Below are positions 1 through 9,484 of a DNA stretch of 64,000 nt, in pieces. The notes under the pieces were generated by a model, which searched no databases, was not told the origin of the DNA, and saw nothing but the letters and a program-made list of their open reading frames with translations. This DNA is from Thiobacillus sp. 0-1251 (GTDB lineage Bacteria > Pseudomonadota > Gammaproteobacteria > Burkholderiales > Thiobacillaceae), in assembly GCA_001899305.1 (NCBI GenBank), contig MKWL01000021.1, positions 1 through 64,000 on the forward strand, given 5' to 3'. The position numbers were made by a program, and so were the translations under genes. Position 1 is the stretch's first letter; each line of letters opens with the position of its first letter.

Positions 1-844
1 CGGAGGCGATCTCGCGTGAGGCGACGGCGATGGTCTCGGTGCCGTGACGCACCTGGCCAACGATGGTCACCAGGCTGGCGTTCATGTCTTTGAGTGCTTG
101 CATCAGCTGGCCGACTTCATCCGTGGAGTGGATGTCGATACGCTGCGTCAGGTCGCCTTCGGCCACGCCTCGCGCAAGCTTGACCGCTGCATCCAGCGGA
201 CGAGTGATGGCGCGGATCAGGATGAAGCCGAACCAGGCCGCCAGGGCCAGCCCCAGGGCGATGGCTGCGATGGCGATCACCTGGCTGCTCTCGTAGCGGC
301 TGCGGGCCGTTTCGAATTCATGCTTGGCGACCGCACCCTGCAATTCGATCAGTTTGAAGAGGGTTTCGCGGGCAGCCGAAAACTTCGGGGCAGCATCCTT
401 GGAAGCGTTTTCCTTGGCCGTATCGAAGTCCGATTCCATCGCCAGCTTCATCGTGACATCGCGCGAGGTCGTGTAGGTTTTCCACTGCGTATTGAAACTG
501 TCCGCCAGCGCCTTCTCGTCCGGGGTCATGGCCGTACGCGTGTATTTGGCCCAGAGCTTGTTGATTTCCACGTCCAGCTGCTGCGTGTCCGTATTGGCCT
601 TGATGGCCACATCCGCCCAGGGGGCCGTGGCGGCAACCGTGGCGTTGGTCCGGGTCCGGTTGGCCATGTCGATGATGCGACCCAGATCCATCAAGGGAAC
701 GGTCCGATCCTCGTATACGGTTTTCAAGCCTGCTTCGGTTTTGCTCATACCGCTCAACCCAATGCCTCCGATCACGAGCAGCAGCGCCGCCATGAAGGAA
801 ATAAGGATGGTCAGGCGCGACTTGATGGTAAGGTTCCCGAACAT
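1..844 (-). CDS. Methyl-accepting chemotaxis protein, N-terminal part (cut by window edge)
   Basis: Membrane chemoreceptor that passes ligand signals to the CheA/CheW complex. Reading left from the ATG at 844 gives 281 codons with no stop; the cytoplasmic signalling tip is outside the window. Residues about 11-32 form the first membrane helix. Residues 33-188 are a helical periplasmic sensor of the four-helix-bundle MCP type. A second membrane helix spans about 189-211, and a HAMP linker follows (PLDAAVKLARGVAEGDL). GGAGAG stands 8 bases before the ATG and supports this start. It lies 48 bp after cheW, as the last visible gene of the flagellar-chemotaxis run. The ligand cannot be read from sequence. 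Confidence 0.9.
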   Translation of the reverse strand, partial: MFGNLTIKSRLTILISFMAALLLVIGGIGLSGMSKTEAGLKTVYEDRTVPLMDLGRIIDMANRTRTNATVAATAPWADVAIKANTDTQQLDVEINKLWAKYTRTAMTPDEKALADSFNTQWKTYTTSRDVTMKLAMESDFDTAKENASKDAAPKFSAARETLFKLIELQGAVAKHEFETARSRYESSQVIAIAAIALGLALAAWFGFILIRAITRPLDAAVKLARGVAEGDLTQRIDIHSTDEVGQLMQALKDMNASLVTIVGQVRHGTETIAVASREIAS

Positions 845-892
845 TGCAGACTCTCCGATTGATTTGTTATGTAGGTAGGGTTGTACGATTGA

Positions 893-1396
893 TCAGGCTG
901 CCAGCTTCTCGATCAACCCCATTTCGGCGCTGGACATCAGCTTGTCGATATCCACCAGGATCAGCATGCGTTCGTCGAGCGTGCCAAGGCCGATGAGATA
1001 GTCCGTATCGAAGGTCGTCCCGATTTCCGGAGCGGGCCTGATCTGCTCCGGCGTGAGCGTCGTCACGTCGGACACGCTGTCCACCACCATGCCGACGACC
1101 CGCCCGCCAATATTCAGGATGATCACCACCGTGAACTGGTCGTAGGTCGGCGTGCCCAGGTCGAACTTGATGCGCATGTCGACGACCGGCACGATGGTGC
1201 CGCGCAGGTTCACCACGCCTTTGATGAAGTCGGGCGCATTGGCGATCCGGGTCACCGGCTCGTAGCCGCGAATCTCCTGCACGCGCAGGATGTCGATTCC
1301 GTACTCTTCGCGGCCGAGGGTGAAGGCCAGGAATTCGTTTCCGGCGCTTTCCCCTGCAGCTTCCATGCTGGTCTGTGTTTGCGTGGTATACGACAT
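893..1396 (-). CDS. cheW: Chemotaxis adaptor protein CheW
   Basis: Cytoplasmic adaptor that couples chemoreceptors to the kinase CheA. The 167-residue product is a single CheW-like SH3-type domain after a short polar N-terminus. Typical segments are [12 protein letters not shown], the loop [18 protein letters not shown] and the C-terminal LILVDIDKL. Length matches the family (about 150-170 residues). It lies 24 bp after cheA and 48 bp before the receptor gene, so the three are probably co-transcribed and make one signalling array. Nothing is missing or odd. Confidence 0.95.
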   Translation of the reverse strand: MSYTTQTQTSMEAAGESAGNEFLAFTLGREEYGIDILRVQEIRGYEPVTRIANAPDFIKGVVNLRGTIVPVVDMRIKFDLGTPTYDQFTVVIILNIGGRVVGMVVDSVSDVTTLTPEQIRPAPEIGTTFDTDYLIGLGTLDERMLILVDIDKLMSSAEMGLIEKLAA

Positions 1397-1420
1397 GATT
1401 CTTGTCCTTAAAATCTGGCC

Positions 1421-3499
1421 TTAGAAGAAAACAGGATCCGCGTTGAGCTGGCGGCTCGAGCGCAGCAGGGCGGACACGTCGAGAATCAGGGACACGCCTC
1501 CGTCGCCGAGGATCGTGGCGCCGGAAATCCCGGCCACCTTGCGGAAATTCGATTCCAGGTTCTTGACCACGACCTGCTGCTGCCCGACCAGGCTGTCGAC
1601 CAGCAGGGCCGCTTTCTTGCCGTCGCTTTCGAGGATGACGATGATGCCCTGCGAGGGGTCCTCGAACCGGGGATCGATCGCGAAGATCTGATACAGCGGG
1701 ATCAGCGGCAGATATTCCTCGCGAACCTTGACCACCTTGCCCTGGCCGGCGACTTCCTTGACGTCCACCGCAGCCGGCTGCAGCGATTCGATGACGTAGC
1801 CCAATGGCAGGATGTAGATCTCCTCGCCGACCTTGACCGACATGCCGTCGAGAATCGCCAGCGTCAGCGGCAGGGAAATGGCGATCGTGGTGCCGGTTCC
1901 CGGGATCGAGCGAATGTCGACCGTCCCGCCCATCGCGGTGATGTTGCGCTTGACGACGTCCATGCCGACCCCGCGTCCGGAAACGTCGGTCACCACCTCC
2001 GCGGTGGAGAAACCGGGGGCGAAGATCAGCTGCCAGACATCGGCATCGGGCATCGCGTCCGATACCGGCAGGCCTTGCGCTTTGGCCTTGGCAAGTATCC
2101 TGTCGCGGTTCAGTCCGCCGCCGTCGTCGCTCACCTCGATCACGATGTTGCCGCCCTGATGCGCGGCCGACAGAACCAGCTTGCCGGCTTCAGTCTTGCC
2201 GTTGGCCTTGCGCCTGTCGGGCATTTCGATGCCGTGGTCGACGCTGTTGCGGACCAGATGAGTGAGCGGATCGACGATGCGCTCGATCAGGCCTTTGTCG
2301 AGTTCGGTGGCGGCACCCCGCGTGACGAACTCGACCTTCTTGCCGAGTTTGGCGGCCAGGTCACGCACCATGCGGGGGAAGCGCGAGAACACGTAGTCCA
2401 TCGGCATCATGCGGATCGACATCACGGCTTCCTGCAGATCCCGCGTGTTGCGCGCCAGCTGGCCGGCACTGTTGAGCAGCCGCTCGTGATGCAGGGGATC
2501 GAGCGCGGCGATGCGCTGTTCGATCATGGCCTGGGTGATGACCAGTTCGCCGACCAGGTTGATCAGCTGGTCGACCTTCTCCACGCTGACACGGATCGAG
2601 GACGACTCCTGGCTGGCGCCTTCCTTGTCGGTGGCACGACGGCCGTAGTTCTTGACCTCGCCGGCAGGCACGGCCGCGGCCGCATCTGCCGCTGGGGTGG
2701 ACGCTTGCGGAGCCACAGCGGAGCCCTTCTCCGGCTCGAAGATTCCATAGCCCGGATCTTCGACGGGCGTGCTGGGTGCGGCGCCGGCGGATGCGGCTGC
2801 AGGCGCCGCGTCATACGTGATCTTGAGATCGTCCGGGTCGAGCACGAACGAGCAGATGGCGACGATATTGTCCTGGCTCTCGCCGGTGGTCAGGATGAAC
2901 ACGGCGCGCTTGTCGTCCAGGGTCTCCTGTTCGATCGTGCCGAGCAGACCGAGCTCGGCTGCCAGCGCGTCGACATCCTTCTGCGGCACCTCGGGCAATT
3001 CGATCCGGAAACGGCAATTGCCATCCGCATCCATGACCGGGGCCGCCACGGGCTCGGGCGCCGCGGCGGCGGGCGACGGGCTCGCTGCGGCAGCCGGGGC
3101 GTCGGCCACGATCCCTTGCGACAGGGCCTTCAGCCGCTGGCAGACATTGTCGACCGCGGCCTGGTCGACGCTCGAACCATGATGATGGCCATCCATCTGC
3201 ATGGTCAGTACATCCTTGGCCACCAGGAAGGCATCCACGTGCTCGGGGGTCAGCGCCATTTCACCCTTGCGGATGCGATCGAGCAGCGACTCCAGCATGT
3301 GGGTGACTTCGGTGATATCGGTGAACGCGAACGTGGCGGCACCTCCCTTGATGGAATGCGCGGCGCGGAAGATCGCATTGAGATCCTCGCTGTCCGGTGC
3401 AGACACGTCGAGAGCCAGCAGAAGCTTCTCCATTTCGGCAAGCAGCTCGTCTGCCTCGTCGAAAAACACCTGGTAGAACTGGCTCATGTCAATTGTCAT
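1421..3499 (-). CDS. cheA: Chemotaxis sensor histidine kinase CheA
   Basis: Histidine kinase that phosphorylates CheY (and CheB) in response to receptors. Domains in order over 692 residues: HPt with phospho-accepting His48 (AAHSIKGG), a CheY/CheB-binding P2-like region (about 160-230) flanked by Ala/Pro-rich linkers, dimerisation helices (about 303-360), an HATPase with N box (VRNSVDHGIE, 416-425), G1 (DDGGG, 458-462) and G2 (GRGVGMD, 508-514), and a C-terminal CheW-like domain (about 555-690). All kinase motifs are intact. GGAG about 9 bases before the first ATG favours the start at 3499 over the in-frame ATG four codons later. It lies between cheY and cheW. Confidence 0.96.
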   Translation of the reverse strand: MTIDMSQFYQVFFDEADELLAEMEKLLLALDVSAPDSEDLNAIFRAAHSIKGGAATFAFTDITEVTHMLESLLDRIRKGEMALTPEHVDAFLVAKDVLTMQMDGHHHGSSVDQAAVDNVCQRLKALSQGIVADAPAAAASPSPAAAAPEPVAAPVMDADGNCRFRIELPEVPQKDVDALAAELGLLGTIEQETLDDKRAVFILTTGESQDNIVAICSFVLDPDDLKITYDAAPAAASAGAAPSTPVEDPGYGIFEPEKGSAVAPQASTPAADAAAAVPAGEVKNYGRRATDKEGASQESSSIRVSVEKVDQLINLVGELVITQAMIEQRIAALDPLHHERLLNSAGQLARNTRDLQEAVMSIRMMPMDYVFSRFPRMVRDLAAKLGKKVEFVTRGAATELDKGLIERIVDPLTHLVRNSVDHGIEMPDRRKANGKTEAGKLVLSAAHQGGNIVIEVSDDGGGLNRDRILAKAKAQGLPVSDAMPDADVWQLIFAPGFSTAEVVTDVSGRGVGMDVVKRNITAMGGTVDIRSIPGTGTTIAISLPLTLAILDGMSVKVGEEIYILPLGYVIESLQPAAVDVKEVAGQGKVVKVREEYLPLIPLYQIFAIDPRFEDPSQGIIVILESDGKKAALLVDSLVGQQQVVVKNLESNFRKVAGISGATILGDGGVSLILDVSALLRSSRQLNADPVFF

Positions 3500-3544
3500 T
3501 TTTGAACTCCGTCATGTTTCACTGCGTACCCTGTCGTCGAGTCT

Positions 3545-3907
3545 TCAGCCGATCAGCTTTTTCACCACTTCGGTCAGACGCGTGGGATCGAAGGGTTTGA
3601 CCAGCCATCCGTTGGCGCCCGCTGCCCGGCCCATTGCCTTGATGTCGTCGCCAGACTCGGTTGTCAGCATCAATATCGGCACACTCTGGTAATTCTTCAT
3701 GGCACGTAATGCCTTGATCAGGCTCAAGCCATCCATACCGGGCATATTCTGGTCGGTCAGTACCAGATCGACGGTCTGCTGCTTCGCCTTGTTCAGGCCG
3801 TCTTCGCCGTCGATGGCCTCGATCACGCCATAGCCGGCCGCCTTCAGACTGAAGGAGAGCATCTGGCGCAGCGAACCCGAGTCATCCACTGCAAGTATTG
3901 TTTTCAT
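3545..3907 (-). CDS. cheY: Chemotaxis response regulator CheY
   Basis: Single-domain receiver that carries the signal from CheA to the flagellar switch. It has 120 residues with acidic pocket Asp8/Asp9, phospho-acceptor Asp52 (LVLTDQNMPGMDG), Thr82/Thr83 and Lys104 (WLVKPFD). The frame stays open upstream to 3952, but AGGAG is 8 bases before the ATG at 3907 and only 2 bases before the ATG at 3913, so 3907 is preferred. It sits between the CheZ-like gene and cheA, with 54 and 45 bp gaps, fitting the core chemotaxis pathway rather than a generic regulator. Confidence 0.93.
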   Translation of the reverse strand: MKTILAVDDSGSLRQMLSFSLKAAGYGVIEAIDGEDGLNKAKQQTVDLVLTDQNMPGMDGLSLIKALRAMKNYQSVPILMLTTESGDDIKAMGRAAGANGWLVKPFDPTRLTEVVKKLIG

Positions 3908-3961
3908 CGTCATTGCTCCTGCTACTTTCGTTAGCGGGACAGGCCCGCGCATTTCGTAATC

Positions 3962-4534
3962 TCAAAACAGTTCGATGTCGCCGCTTTCCATGTGGCGCTG
4001 GTTGACCGTGCTGCGCACCGTCCCGGCCAGTTCGCTGCAGCGTGCCCCGACCCGGTCGCTGATGCGATTCAGCATGACCAGCATTTCCTCGCTGCCGCTT
4101 TCCGGCAGGTCGGCCGCCCCGTTCGTGCCAAGCTCACCGAATACGTCGCGCAATCCCGCCAGGTGCTGCACCATCCGGCCGATGAGCTGGCTGGTCATGT
4201 CCTGGAACTGCAAACCCGTGACGGCGGCACCGACATGCTGGCCGATTTCTTCGCGCAGCGTCTCCAGACGCGCAGCCTGCTCGGGCGCCGGCTTTCCGGT
4301 TGACAGCATGCTCTTGAGGGTTTCCTGCTGCAGGTCGATGGCATGGTGGATCGCCATGAAACTGGCGCACAGCTTCTTGATCGCTTCGTTCAGCAACACG
4401 TCCATCTGCACCAGATCACGCTCGACCTCGGCCAGGTGCTGGTCCCCGTGCGTGGACACGCCAGACAGCAGGCGCATGACCTGGGTTTCCATCAGGTCGG
4501 GTGCGGATTCCTGGGAAAGCATGCCCATGCTCAC
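3962..4534 (-). CDS. CheZ-like protein, candidate CheY-P phosphatase
   Basis: Helical cytoplasmic protein of 190 residues next to cheY. Residues 109-116 read QFQDMTSQ, the signature of the CheZ catalytic helix, in which an Asp and a Gln four residues apart promote CheY-P hydrolysis; here they are Asp112 and Gln116. The C-terminus ends in GDIELF, a short acidic-hydrophobic tail that could serve as a CheY-binding peptide, as the CheZ tail does. Overall similarity to CheZ beyond this helix is not obvious to me, so the name is provisional. The GTG start at 4534 overlaps the flgL stop (GTGA); ATG codons at 4528 and 4522 are alternatives. Confidence 0.6.
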   Translation of the reverse strand: MSMGMLSQESAPDLMETQVMRLLSGVSTHGDQHLAEVERDLVQMDVLLNEAIKKLCASFMAIHHAIDLQQETLKSMLSTGKPAPEQAARLETLREEIGQHVGAAVTGLQFQDMTSQLIGRMVQHLAGLRDVFGELGTNGAADLPESGSEEMLVMLNRISDRVGARCSELAGTVRSTVNQRHMESGDIELF

Positions 4535-5430
4535 AGGAACTTGAAGAGCGACAGGCTGGAGGTTTGCGCGAACGATTTCTGCGCGGCTTCCAGCGTCGTC
4601 TGCTGCCGCGACAGATCGGTCAGCGCCTTGGTGTAATCGAGATCCTGCAAACCTGACAGGGTCTGGCTGTACTGGAGGTTCTTGTTGGTGCCGGAATTGT
4701 CGAGCGACGTGAGTTCCTGCATGCGCGTCCCGACCGATGCGCGTACCGTGGACACGTTGTCCAGGGCCGCTTGAAGATCGCTATTGGCGGTCGTCAGGGT
4801 GGTGCTCAACCCGGTGGTTCCCGGCGTGTTCAATTGGGTGATGAGGTCGTTCAGGGTCTTGAACATATCCTGTCCCCCACCCTGGAACACGCCCTGGCCC
4901 GGGCTGCTGACCGCCATCTGGCGCGTGGCGTCGACCTGGATCAGGCGCTGTCCCTGGTCGCCCTGGTACTGCACGCCGGAGGCGGTCTGGACAAAGGGCG
5001 GCGTCGAGGTCTGAAAGCCCGAGAACAGGTAGTTCCCCTGGCCGTCGCGGGCATTCGCCAGGCCCATCAGCAAACCGAGGCTGCTCTGCAATGAAGTGGC
5101 AATGGAAGCACGTTCGCTATCGCCTAGGTTCGGGTTGCCGGCCGAGATCGCGGTTGTCTTCACTTCCTGCAACAGATCCGTCACGCTCGACAACGTACCG
5201 TCCACGGCGGCGAGCGAGTCTTTTGCATAGCCGCGGTTGGTGCCGTACTGGGTATTGAGCGATTGCGACTGCGTCACTTCGAGTGCCCGCGCCGCCGCGA
5301 CGGGATCGTCCGACGGCGTGAGGATGCGGCGATCGGCGGCAACCTGCTGCTGCGTCTTGTACAGGGCGGCCTGCGCATCGGCAATGCGGGCGGCGCCATT
5401 GTCAAACAGGGTCTGGGTACTGATGCGCAT
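4531..5430 (-). CDS. flgL: Flagellar hook-filament junction protein FlgL (HAP3)
   Basis: Second hook-associated protein, joining FlgK to the flagellin filament; exported by the flagellar type III system. The 299-residue product has the flagellin-like N-terminus (MRISTQTLFDNGAARI) and a C-terminal helix ending in SLSLFKFL, which pack together as the D0/D1 core. Length is close to the enterobacterial protein (about 317). It lies 5 bp after flgK and overlaps the CheZ-like gene by four bases, tying flagellar and chemotaxis genes into one transcript. Confidence 0.94.
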   Translation of the reverse strand: MRISTQTLFDNGAARIADAQAALYKTQQQVAADRRILTPSDDPVAAARALEVTQSQSLNTQYGTNRGYAKDSLAAVDGTLSSVTDLLQEVKTTAISAGNPNLGDSERASIATSLQSSLGLLMGLANARDGQGNYLFSGFQTSTPPFVQTASGVQYQGDQGQRLIQVDATRQMAVSSPGQGVFQGGGQDMFKTLNDLITQLNTPGTTGLSTTLTTANSDLQAALDNVSTVRASVGTRMQELTSLDNSGTNKNLQYSQTLSGLQDLDYTKALTDLSRQQTTLEAAQKSFAQTSSLSLFKFL

Positions 5431-5435
5431 GATCT

Positions 5436-7343
5436 TTATTGTCCAATCGAGAGCAGAACATCGAACAACTGGCTGGCAATCTGCATGACCTTGCCGGCCG
5501 CCTGGTAGGCCTGTTGATAACGCAGCAGATTGGCCGCCTCCTCGTCGAGGTTGACGCCCGACTCGTTCTGCGCCGAGAGCGTGGCCTGGGAAAGCAGATT
5601 GCTGGCCGCACTGCTGGTCACTTCGAGTTCGCGGGTCTTGTTGCCGATCTCGCTGACGAACTGCGAATACGCGCCCTGGTAACTGGTGGTGCCGTTGCCC
5701 AGCGTGTTGCTGGTCTGCAGGTCGCCCAGCAGCAAGGCATTGCGGCTGTCACCCACGCCGCCGGCATTGGATGCCACGGTAAAGCTGTCGCCTGCGGCCG
5801 GCGTGCCGCTGATGCTGGTGCTCCAGCCGTTGTAGCTGATCGTTGCGCCGGGCGTATACGTAAGGCCCGTCGGGTTGCCCGTTCCCGTGCCCGTCACGTT
5901 GTAGGTCGTGGCGGACGTGAACGTGATCGTGACGGGCTGCTGCAGATTGGCATTGGGTGGAGGCGGCGTGTTGACGCTGCCAGCGCCGATGGTGCCGGTA
6001 CCGGTATTGCCGCTGGTCGCGGCGGCACGGATCGGTGCTGCGGCCGCGAGCAGGGCCGGATCGCTGATCGCCACGCCGATGCCGGATGCGCCGTTGACGG
6101 TGGGACGGATCAGGAAGCTGTCGCCCGGATCGGGCGCGGTCGACACGTTGATGGTCACGCCGTCCACGGTCTGCGGCAGGGCGGCGGGTGCGAAAATCGT
6201 CGCGGTGTTGTCGGACAGGCGGGTCAACGTGTAATTGCTGCCGTCGTACTGCAAGCGGTAGTCGCTGGTGGTCAGGGCGCCGGCATCGCTGATGCTGGCG
6301 GTCACGACGGCCGAACCGGTATTGCCCGTACTGGCGTTCACTACCGGCGAAGCCAGCGTGAACAGGGCGCCGCCCAGGTTGCCATTGAGATCCTGGCCGA
6401 GGCTGTGCTGGGCGTTGACGGTGCTGGCCAGCCCGATGGCAACCCGGCCCAGCGCGTTCTGTGCCGGTTCCAGCGTCTTGCTGCGGAACTCGGCCAGGCC
6501 GCCCAGCTGCCCGCCCACCAGGCTCGATTCGCTCAGGGGGATGGTGCTGCCGCTGCTGGACTGGTAGGCCACCACGATTTTCGAGAGATCGGTCGCGGAC
6601 GCCACGCTGACCAGCTTGGACGTCGTCGTGCCCACCACCAGCGACTGGCCGTTGCCGATGAATACGTTGTAGGAACCGTCGCCCTGCTTGACGACCGTCG
6701 CCTTGATTTCCTTGTTCAGATCCAGAACCAACTGGTCGCGCTGGTCGAGCAGATCGTTGGGGGGCTGGCCGGTCGCCCGCTGGGCCTTGCCGATCGAATC
6801 GTTCAATTGCGCTATCTGCTGGGCATAGCTGTTGATGCTGCTGACGCTCGACTGGATCTGGCTGTTGACGCCCTGGCTGATTTCATTGAGCTGGCCGGCC
6901 AGGCTCTGGAAGCGTCCGGCCAGCGCATCGGCTGACGACAGGACAGCCTGGCGCGCGGGAACGTTCGACGGATTCGAGGCCATGGCCTGGATGCCGCTGA
7001 AGAAATCCTGCAGGGACGGCGACAGGCCGGCCGTCGAATCGGCCAGCATGTTGTCGATCTGCTTGATCTGCGTGTAGTACGTGTCGAGGCCGCTTTGCGA
7101 CGCCTGGGCGGACTGCACCTGTACCCCCAGGTATTCGTTGTACACACGCTGGACCGTGGATATCTGGGTGCCCTGCCCCATGAAGCCGAAGCCGAAATTC
7201 TGCGGCTGAGCCGCGCCCTGTATCACAACCTGGCGGCTGTAGCCTGGCGTCGACGCGTTCGCGATGTTATGGCCGGTCGTGCTCAGTCCCGCCTGTGCGG
7301 CAGCGAGGGCGCTCTGACCGATACTGAGAATGCTGGTAGCCAT
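5436..7343 (-). CDS. flgK: Flagellar hook-associated protein FlgK (HAP1), long form
   Basis: First hook-filament junction protein, exported by the flagellar system. The N-terminus (GQSALAAAQAGLSTTGHNIA, residues 9-28) is the rod/hook-family helix, and the C-terminus (NLLRYQQAYQAAGKVMQIAS) is the matching D0 helix. At 635 residues it is about 90 longer than the enterobacterial protein. The extra length lies in residues about 339-530, where two beta-rich segments look like tandem copies: each begins GNTG and ends near GDSF (407-410 and 518-521). It follows flgJ after an 80-bp gap (7344-7423) in which I see no feature. Confidence 0.94.
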   Translation of the reverse strand: MATSILSIGQSALAAAQAGLSTTGHNIANASTPGYSRQVVIQGAAQPQNFGFGFMGQGTQISTVQRVYNEYLGVQVQSAQASQSGLDTYYTQIKQIDNMLADSTAGLSPSLQDFFSGIQAMASNPSNVPARQAVLSSADALAGRFQSLAGQLNEISQGVNSQIQSSVSSINSYAQQIAQLNDSIGKAQRATGQPPNDLLDQRDQLVLDLNKEIKATVVKQGDGSYNVFIGNGQSLVVGTTTSKLVSVASATDLSKIVVAYQSSSGSTIPLSESSLVGGQLGGLAEFRSKTLEPAQNALGRVAIGLASTVNAQHSLGQDLNGNLGGALFTLASPVVNASTGNTGSAVVTASISDAGALTTSDYRLQYDGSNYTLTRLSDNTATIFAPAALPQTVDGVTINVSTAPDPGDSFLIRPTVNGASGIGVAISDPALLAAAAPIRAAATSGNTGTGTIGAGSVNTPPPPNANLQQPVTITFTSATTYNVTGTGTGNPTGLTYTPGATISYNGWSTSISGTPAAGDSFTVASNAGGVGDSRNALLLGDLQTSNTLGNGTTSYQGAYSQFVSEIGNKTRELEVTSSAASNLLSQATLSAQNESGVNLDEEAANLLRYQQAYQAAGKVMQIASQLFDVLLSIGQ

Positions 7344-7423
7344 CTATCTGGTCGCCAAGGTTATGAGGGAAGGAATATAAATACGCTTGATAGGTGAATC
7401 GGTCGGCCTGTGCTTTTCTTGAG

Positions 7424-8374
7424 TCAGGTCGTTTCTACCATCCGGATCACGCCCATCAGCTTCTGGGCGTAGCCCGGATCGGTGGCGTAGCCCGCCTGCT
7501 GCAGACCCTGTGCGAAACCGGCGGCATCCTGGCCTTGTGCGATCGCGTTCTGGTAGCGCGCATTGCCGCGCAGCAGGTTGGCGTAATCGCGGAAGGCGTC
7601 GGCATAGGAGTCGTAGGCGCGGAAAGTGTCCACCTGCTTCTGCGGCTTGCCGTTGACGTATTCAGTGGTGACGATGTCGACGGTACGGCCTTTCCACGAC
7701 CCGCCCGCCTTGATGCCGAACAGGTTATGGCTGTTCTGGCCGTCAGCCCCGCGGATTTCGTTGCGGCCCCAGCCGGTTTCCAGTGCGGCCTGTCCCATCA
7801 TGAAGCTGGCGGGAATGCCGCTGCTGGCGCTCGCCGCCCGGGCGTGCGGCAGCAGCTTCTGCACAAAGGCATCGACATGCGGAGGATTATCCCCGCTGCG
7901 GGTGGCGATCGGGGCTACCGTTTGCGTTGCCGGGCCGGGCGCAGGCAACTCCCCGGGCGCCTGGACACGCAGCGGCGGGGCATTCAATTCCATTCCCTTT
8001 TGCGGGGGATTCAGGGGCAGGCCGGCCGGCGCGGTTCCATCGGACGACGCGCCGTCGACACCGGGTGCATTCAGGGTGCGCGAAAGCTGGCGCACCATCA
8101 TGTCGGCCAGGCCGATCCCGCGGCTGGCAAGCTTCTGCGTCAGCTGCTGGTCGAGCATCGCGGTGTACATGCGGGTCTGTTCGGAATCGAACATGCCGTC
8201 CTGCGGCGTCGCCTCGCGCATGCTCTTCATCAGCATGTTCATGAACACCGCCTCGAACTGCTGCGCCGCCGCCTTCAGCGCCTCGGGCGAGGACTGCTTC
8301 GCCTCCAGCTTGAGCTGGCTGACGCCCTGGACGTCGAGCGCGAATTTGGAGGTGAGGTCGGCGCCGCCAATCAT
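7424..8374 (-). CDS. flgJ: Bifunctional rod-assembly protein / peptidoglycan hydrolase FlgJ
   Basis: Periplasmic protein that caps the growing rod and cuts peptidoglycan so the rod can pass. The N-terminal rod-binding domain covers about residues 25-100 (FEAVFMNMLMKSMREA). After a Pro-rich linker, a glucosaminidase domain runs from about 165 to 316, with the likely catalytic Glu199 in ALETGWG. At 316 residues it matches the two-domain enterobacterial form; many bacteria have only the first domain. Its ATG directly follows the flgI stop (TGA then ATG), suggesting coupled translation. Confidence 0.94.
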   Translation of the reverse strand: MIGGADLTSKFALDVQGVSQLKLEAKQSSPEALKAAAQQFEAVFMNMLMKSMREATPQDGMFDSEQTRMYTAMLDQQLTQKLASRGIGLADMMVRQLSRTLNAPGVDGASSDGTAPAGLPLNPPQKGMELNAPPLRVQAPGELPAPGPATQTVAPIATRSGDNPPHVDAFVQKLLPHARAASASSGIPASFMMGQAALETGWGRNEIRGADGQNSHNLFGIKAGGSWKGRTVDIVTTEYVNGKPQKQVDTFRAYDSYADAFRDYANLLRGNARYQNAIAQGQDAAGFAQGLQQAGYATDPGYAQKLMGVIRMVETT

Positions 8375-9484
8375 TCAGATGATCTCGAGTTCCGCATGCA
8401 ACGCGCCGGATGCCTTCAGGGCCTGCAGGATGGCCAGCAGGTCCTGGGGCGTCGCGCCGATGGAATTGAGCGCCTTCACCACGTCGGCGAGCGACGCGCT
8501 GCCCTTCACCAGCATCACTTCGCCCGGCTGCTGGCGGATTTCGATCTGCGATTGCGCAGTGGTCACGGTCTGTCCCTGGGAGAACGGCGCTGGCTGGCTG
8601 ATGACCGGCTGGGTATTGATGATCACCGACAGGTTGCCGTGCGACACCGCGCTGGGGTCGAGCATGACCGCCTGGTTCATCACCACCGAGCCGGTGCGTG
8701 CATTGATGATGACCTTGGCCATGGCCTGGGCCGGATTGACGTCGAGGCTCTCGATCGCGCCCAGGAAGGCCACGCGCGCATCGTCGCCCACCGGCGTCTT
8801 CACCTGGATGACACGCCCGTTCAGCGCGCGCGCGGTGTCCTTGCCGAAGCGGGCGTTCACCGCATCGACCACGCGGCTGGCCGTGGTGAAATCGCTTTGC
8901 ATCAGTTCAAGATTGATGGTGCCGGATGCGCCCAGCACCGTGGCGACGCTGCGTTCCACCGTCGCGCCGCTCGGGATGCGCCCCACGCTCAGATGGTTGA
9001 TCTGCACCTTGCTGCCGCTGGCCGACGCGCCGGCGCCGCTGACCACGAGGTTGCCCTGGGCCATCGCGTAGACCTGGCCGTCGGCGCCTTTCAGCGGTGT
9101 CATCACCAGCGTGCCGCCGCGCAGGCTCTTGGCGTTGCCCATCGACGACACCGTGATGTCGATCGTCTGTCCGGCCTGGGAAAACGGCGGCAGATCGGCG
9201 GTCACCATGACCGCCGCCACGTTCTTCAACTGCATGTTGGTGCCGGGCGGCAGGTTGACGCCCATCTGCATCAGCATGTTGGTGATGCTCTGGGTGGTGA
9301 ACGGCGTCTGCGTGGTCTGGTCGCCGGTGCCGTCGAGGCCCACCACCAGGCCGTAGCCCACCAGCTGGTTGTCGCGCACGCCCTGGATGGTGGCGATGTC
9401 CTTGATGCGTTCGGCCTGAGCGACGCCGCTCAGGGCAAGCGCAGCCAGCAGAAACAGAGACGGAATCCTCATGAGGGCCACCAT
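8375..9484 (-). CDS. flgI: Flagellar P-ring protein FlgI
   Basis: Forms the periplasmic P ring around the rod in the peptidoglycan layer. The 369-residue product has a Sec signal peptide ([19 protein letters not shown]), then the conserved start of the mature protein ([20 protein letters not shown]) and [12 protein letters not shown]. The annotated ATG at 9484 directly follows the flgH TAA; the in-frame ATG at 9472 also gives a good signal peptide, and neither has a strong ribosome site. Length equals the family norm (about 365). Confidence 0.95.
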   Translation of the reverse strand: MVALMRIPSLFLLAALALSGVAQAERIKDIATIQGVRDNQLVGYGLVVGLDGTGDQTTQTPFTTQSITNMLMQMGVNLPPGTNMQLKNVAAVMVTADLPPFSQAGQTIDITVSSMGNAKSLRGGTLVMTPLKGADGQVYAMAQGNLVVSGAGASASGSKVQINHLSVGRIPSGATVERSVATVLGASGTINLELMQSDFTTASRVVDAVNARFGKDTARALNGRVIQVKTPVGDDARVAFLGAIESLDVNPAQAMAKVIINARTGSVVMNQAVMLDPSAVSHGNLSVIINTQPVISQPAPFSQGQTVTTAQSQIEIRQQPGEVMLVKGSASLADVVKALNSIGATPQDLLAILQALKASGALHAELEII

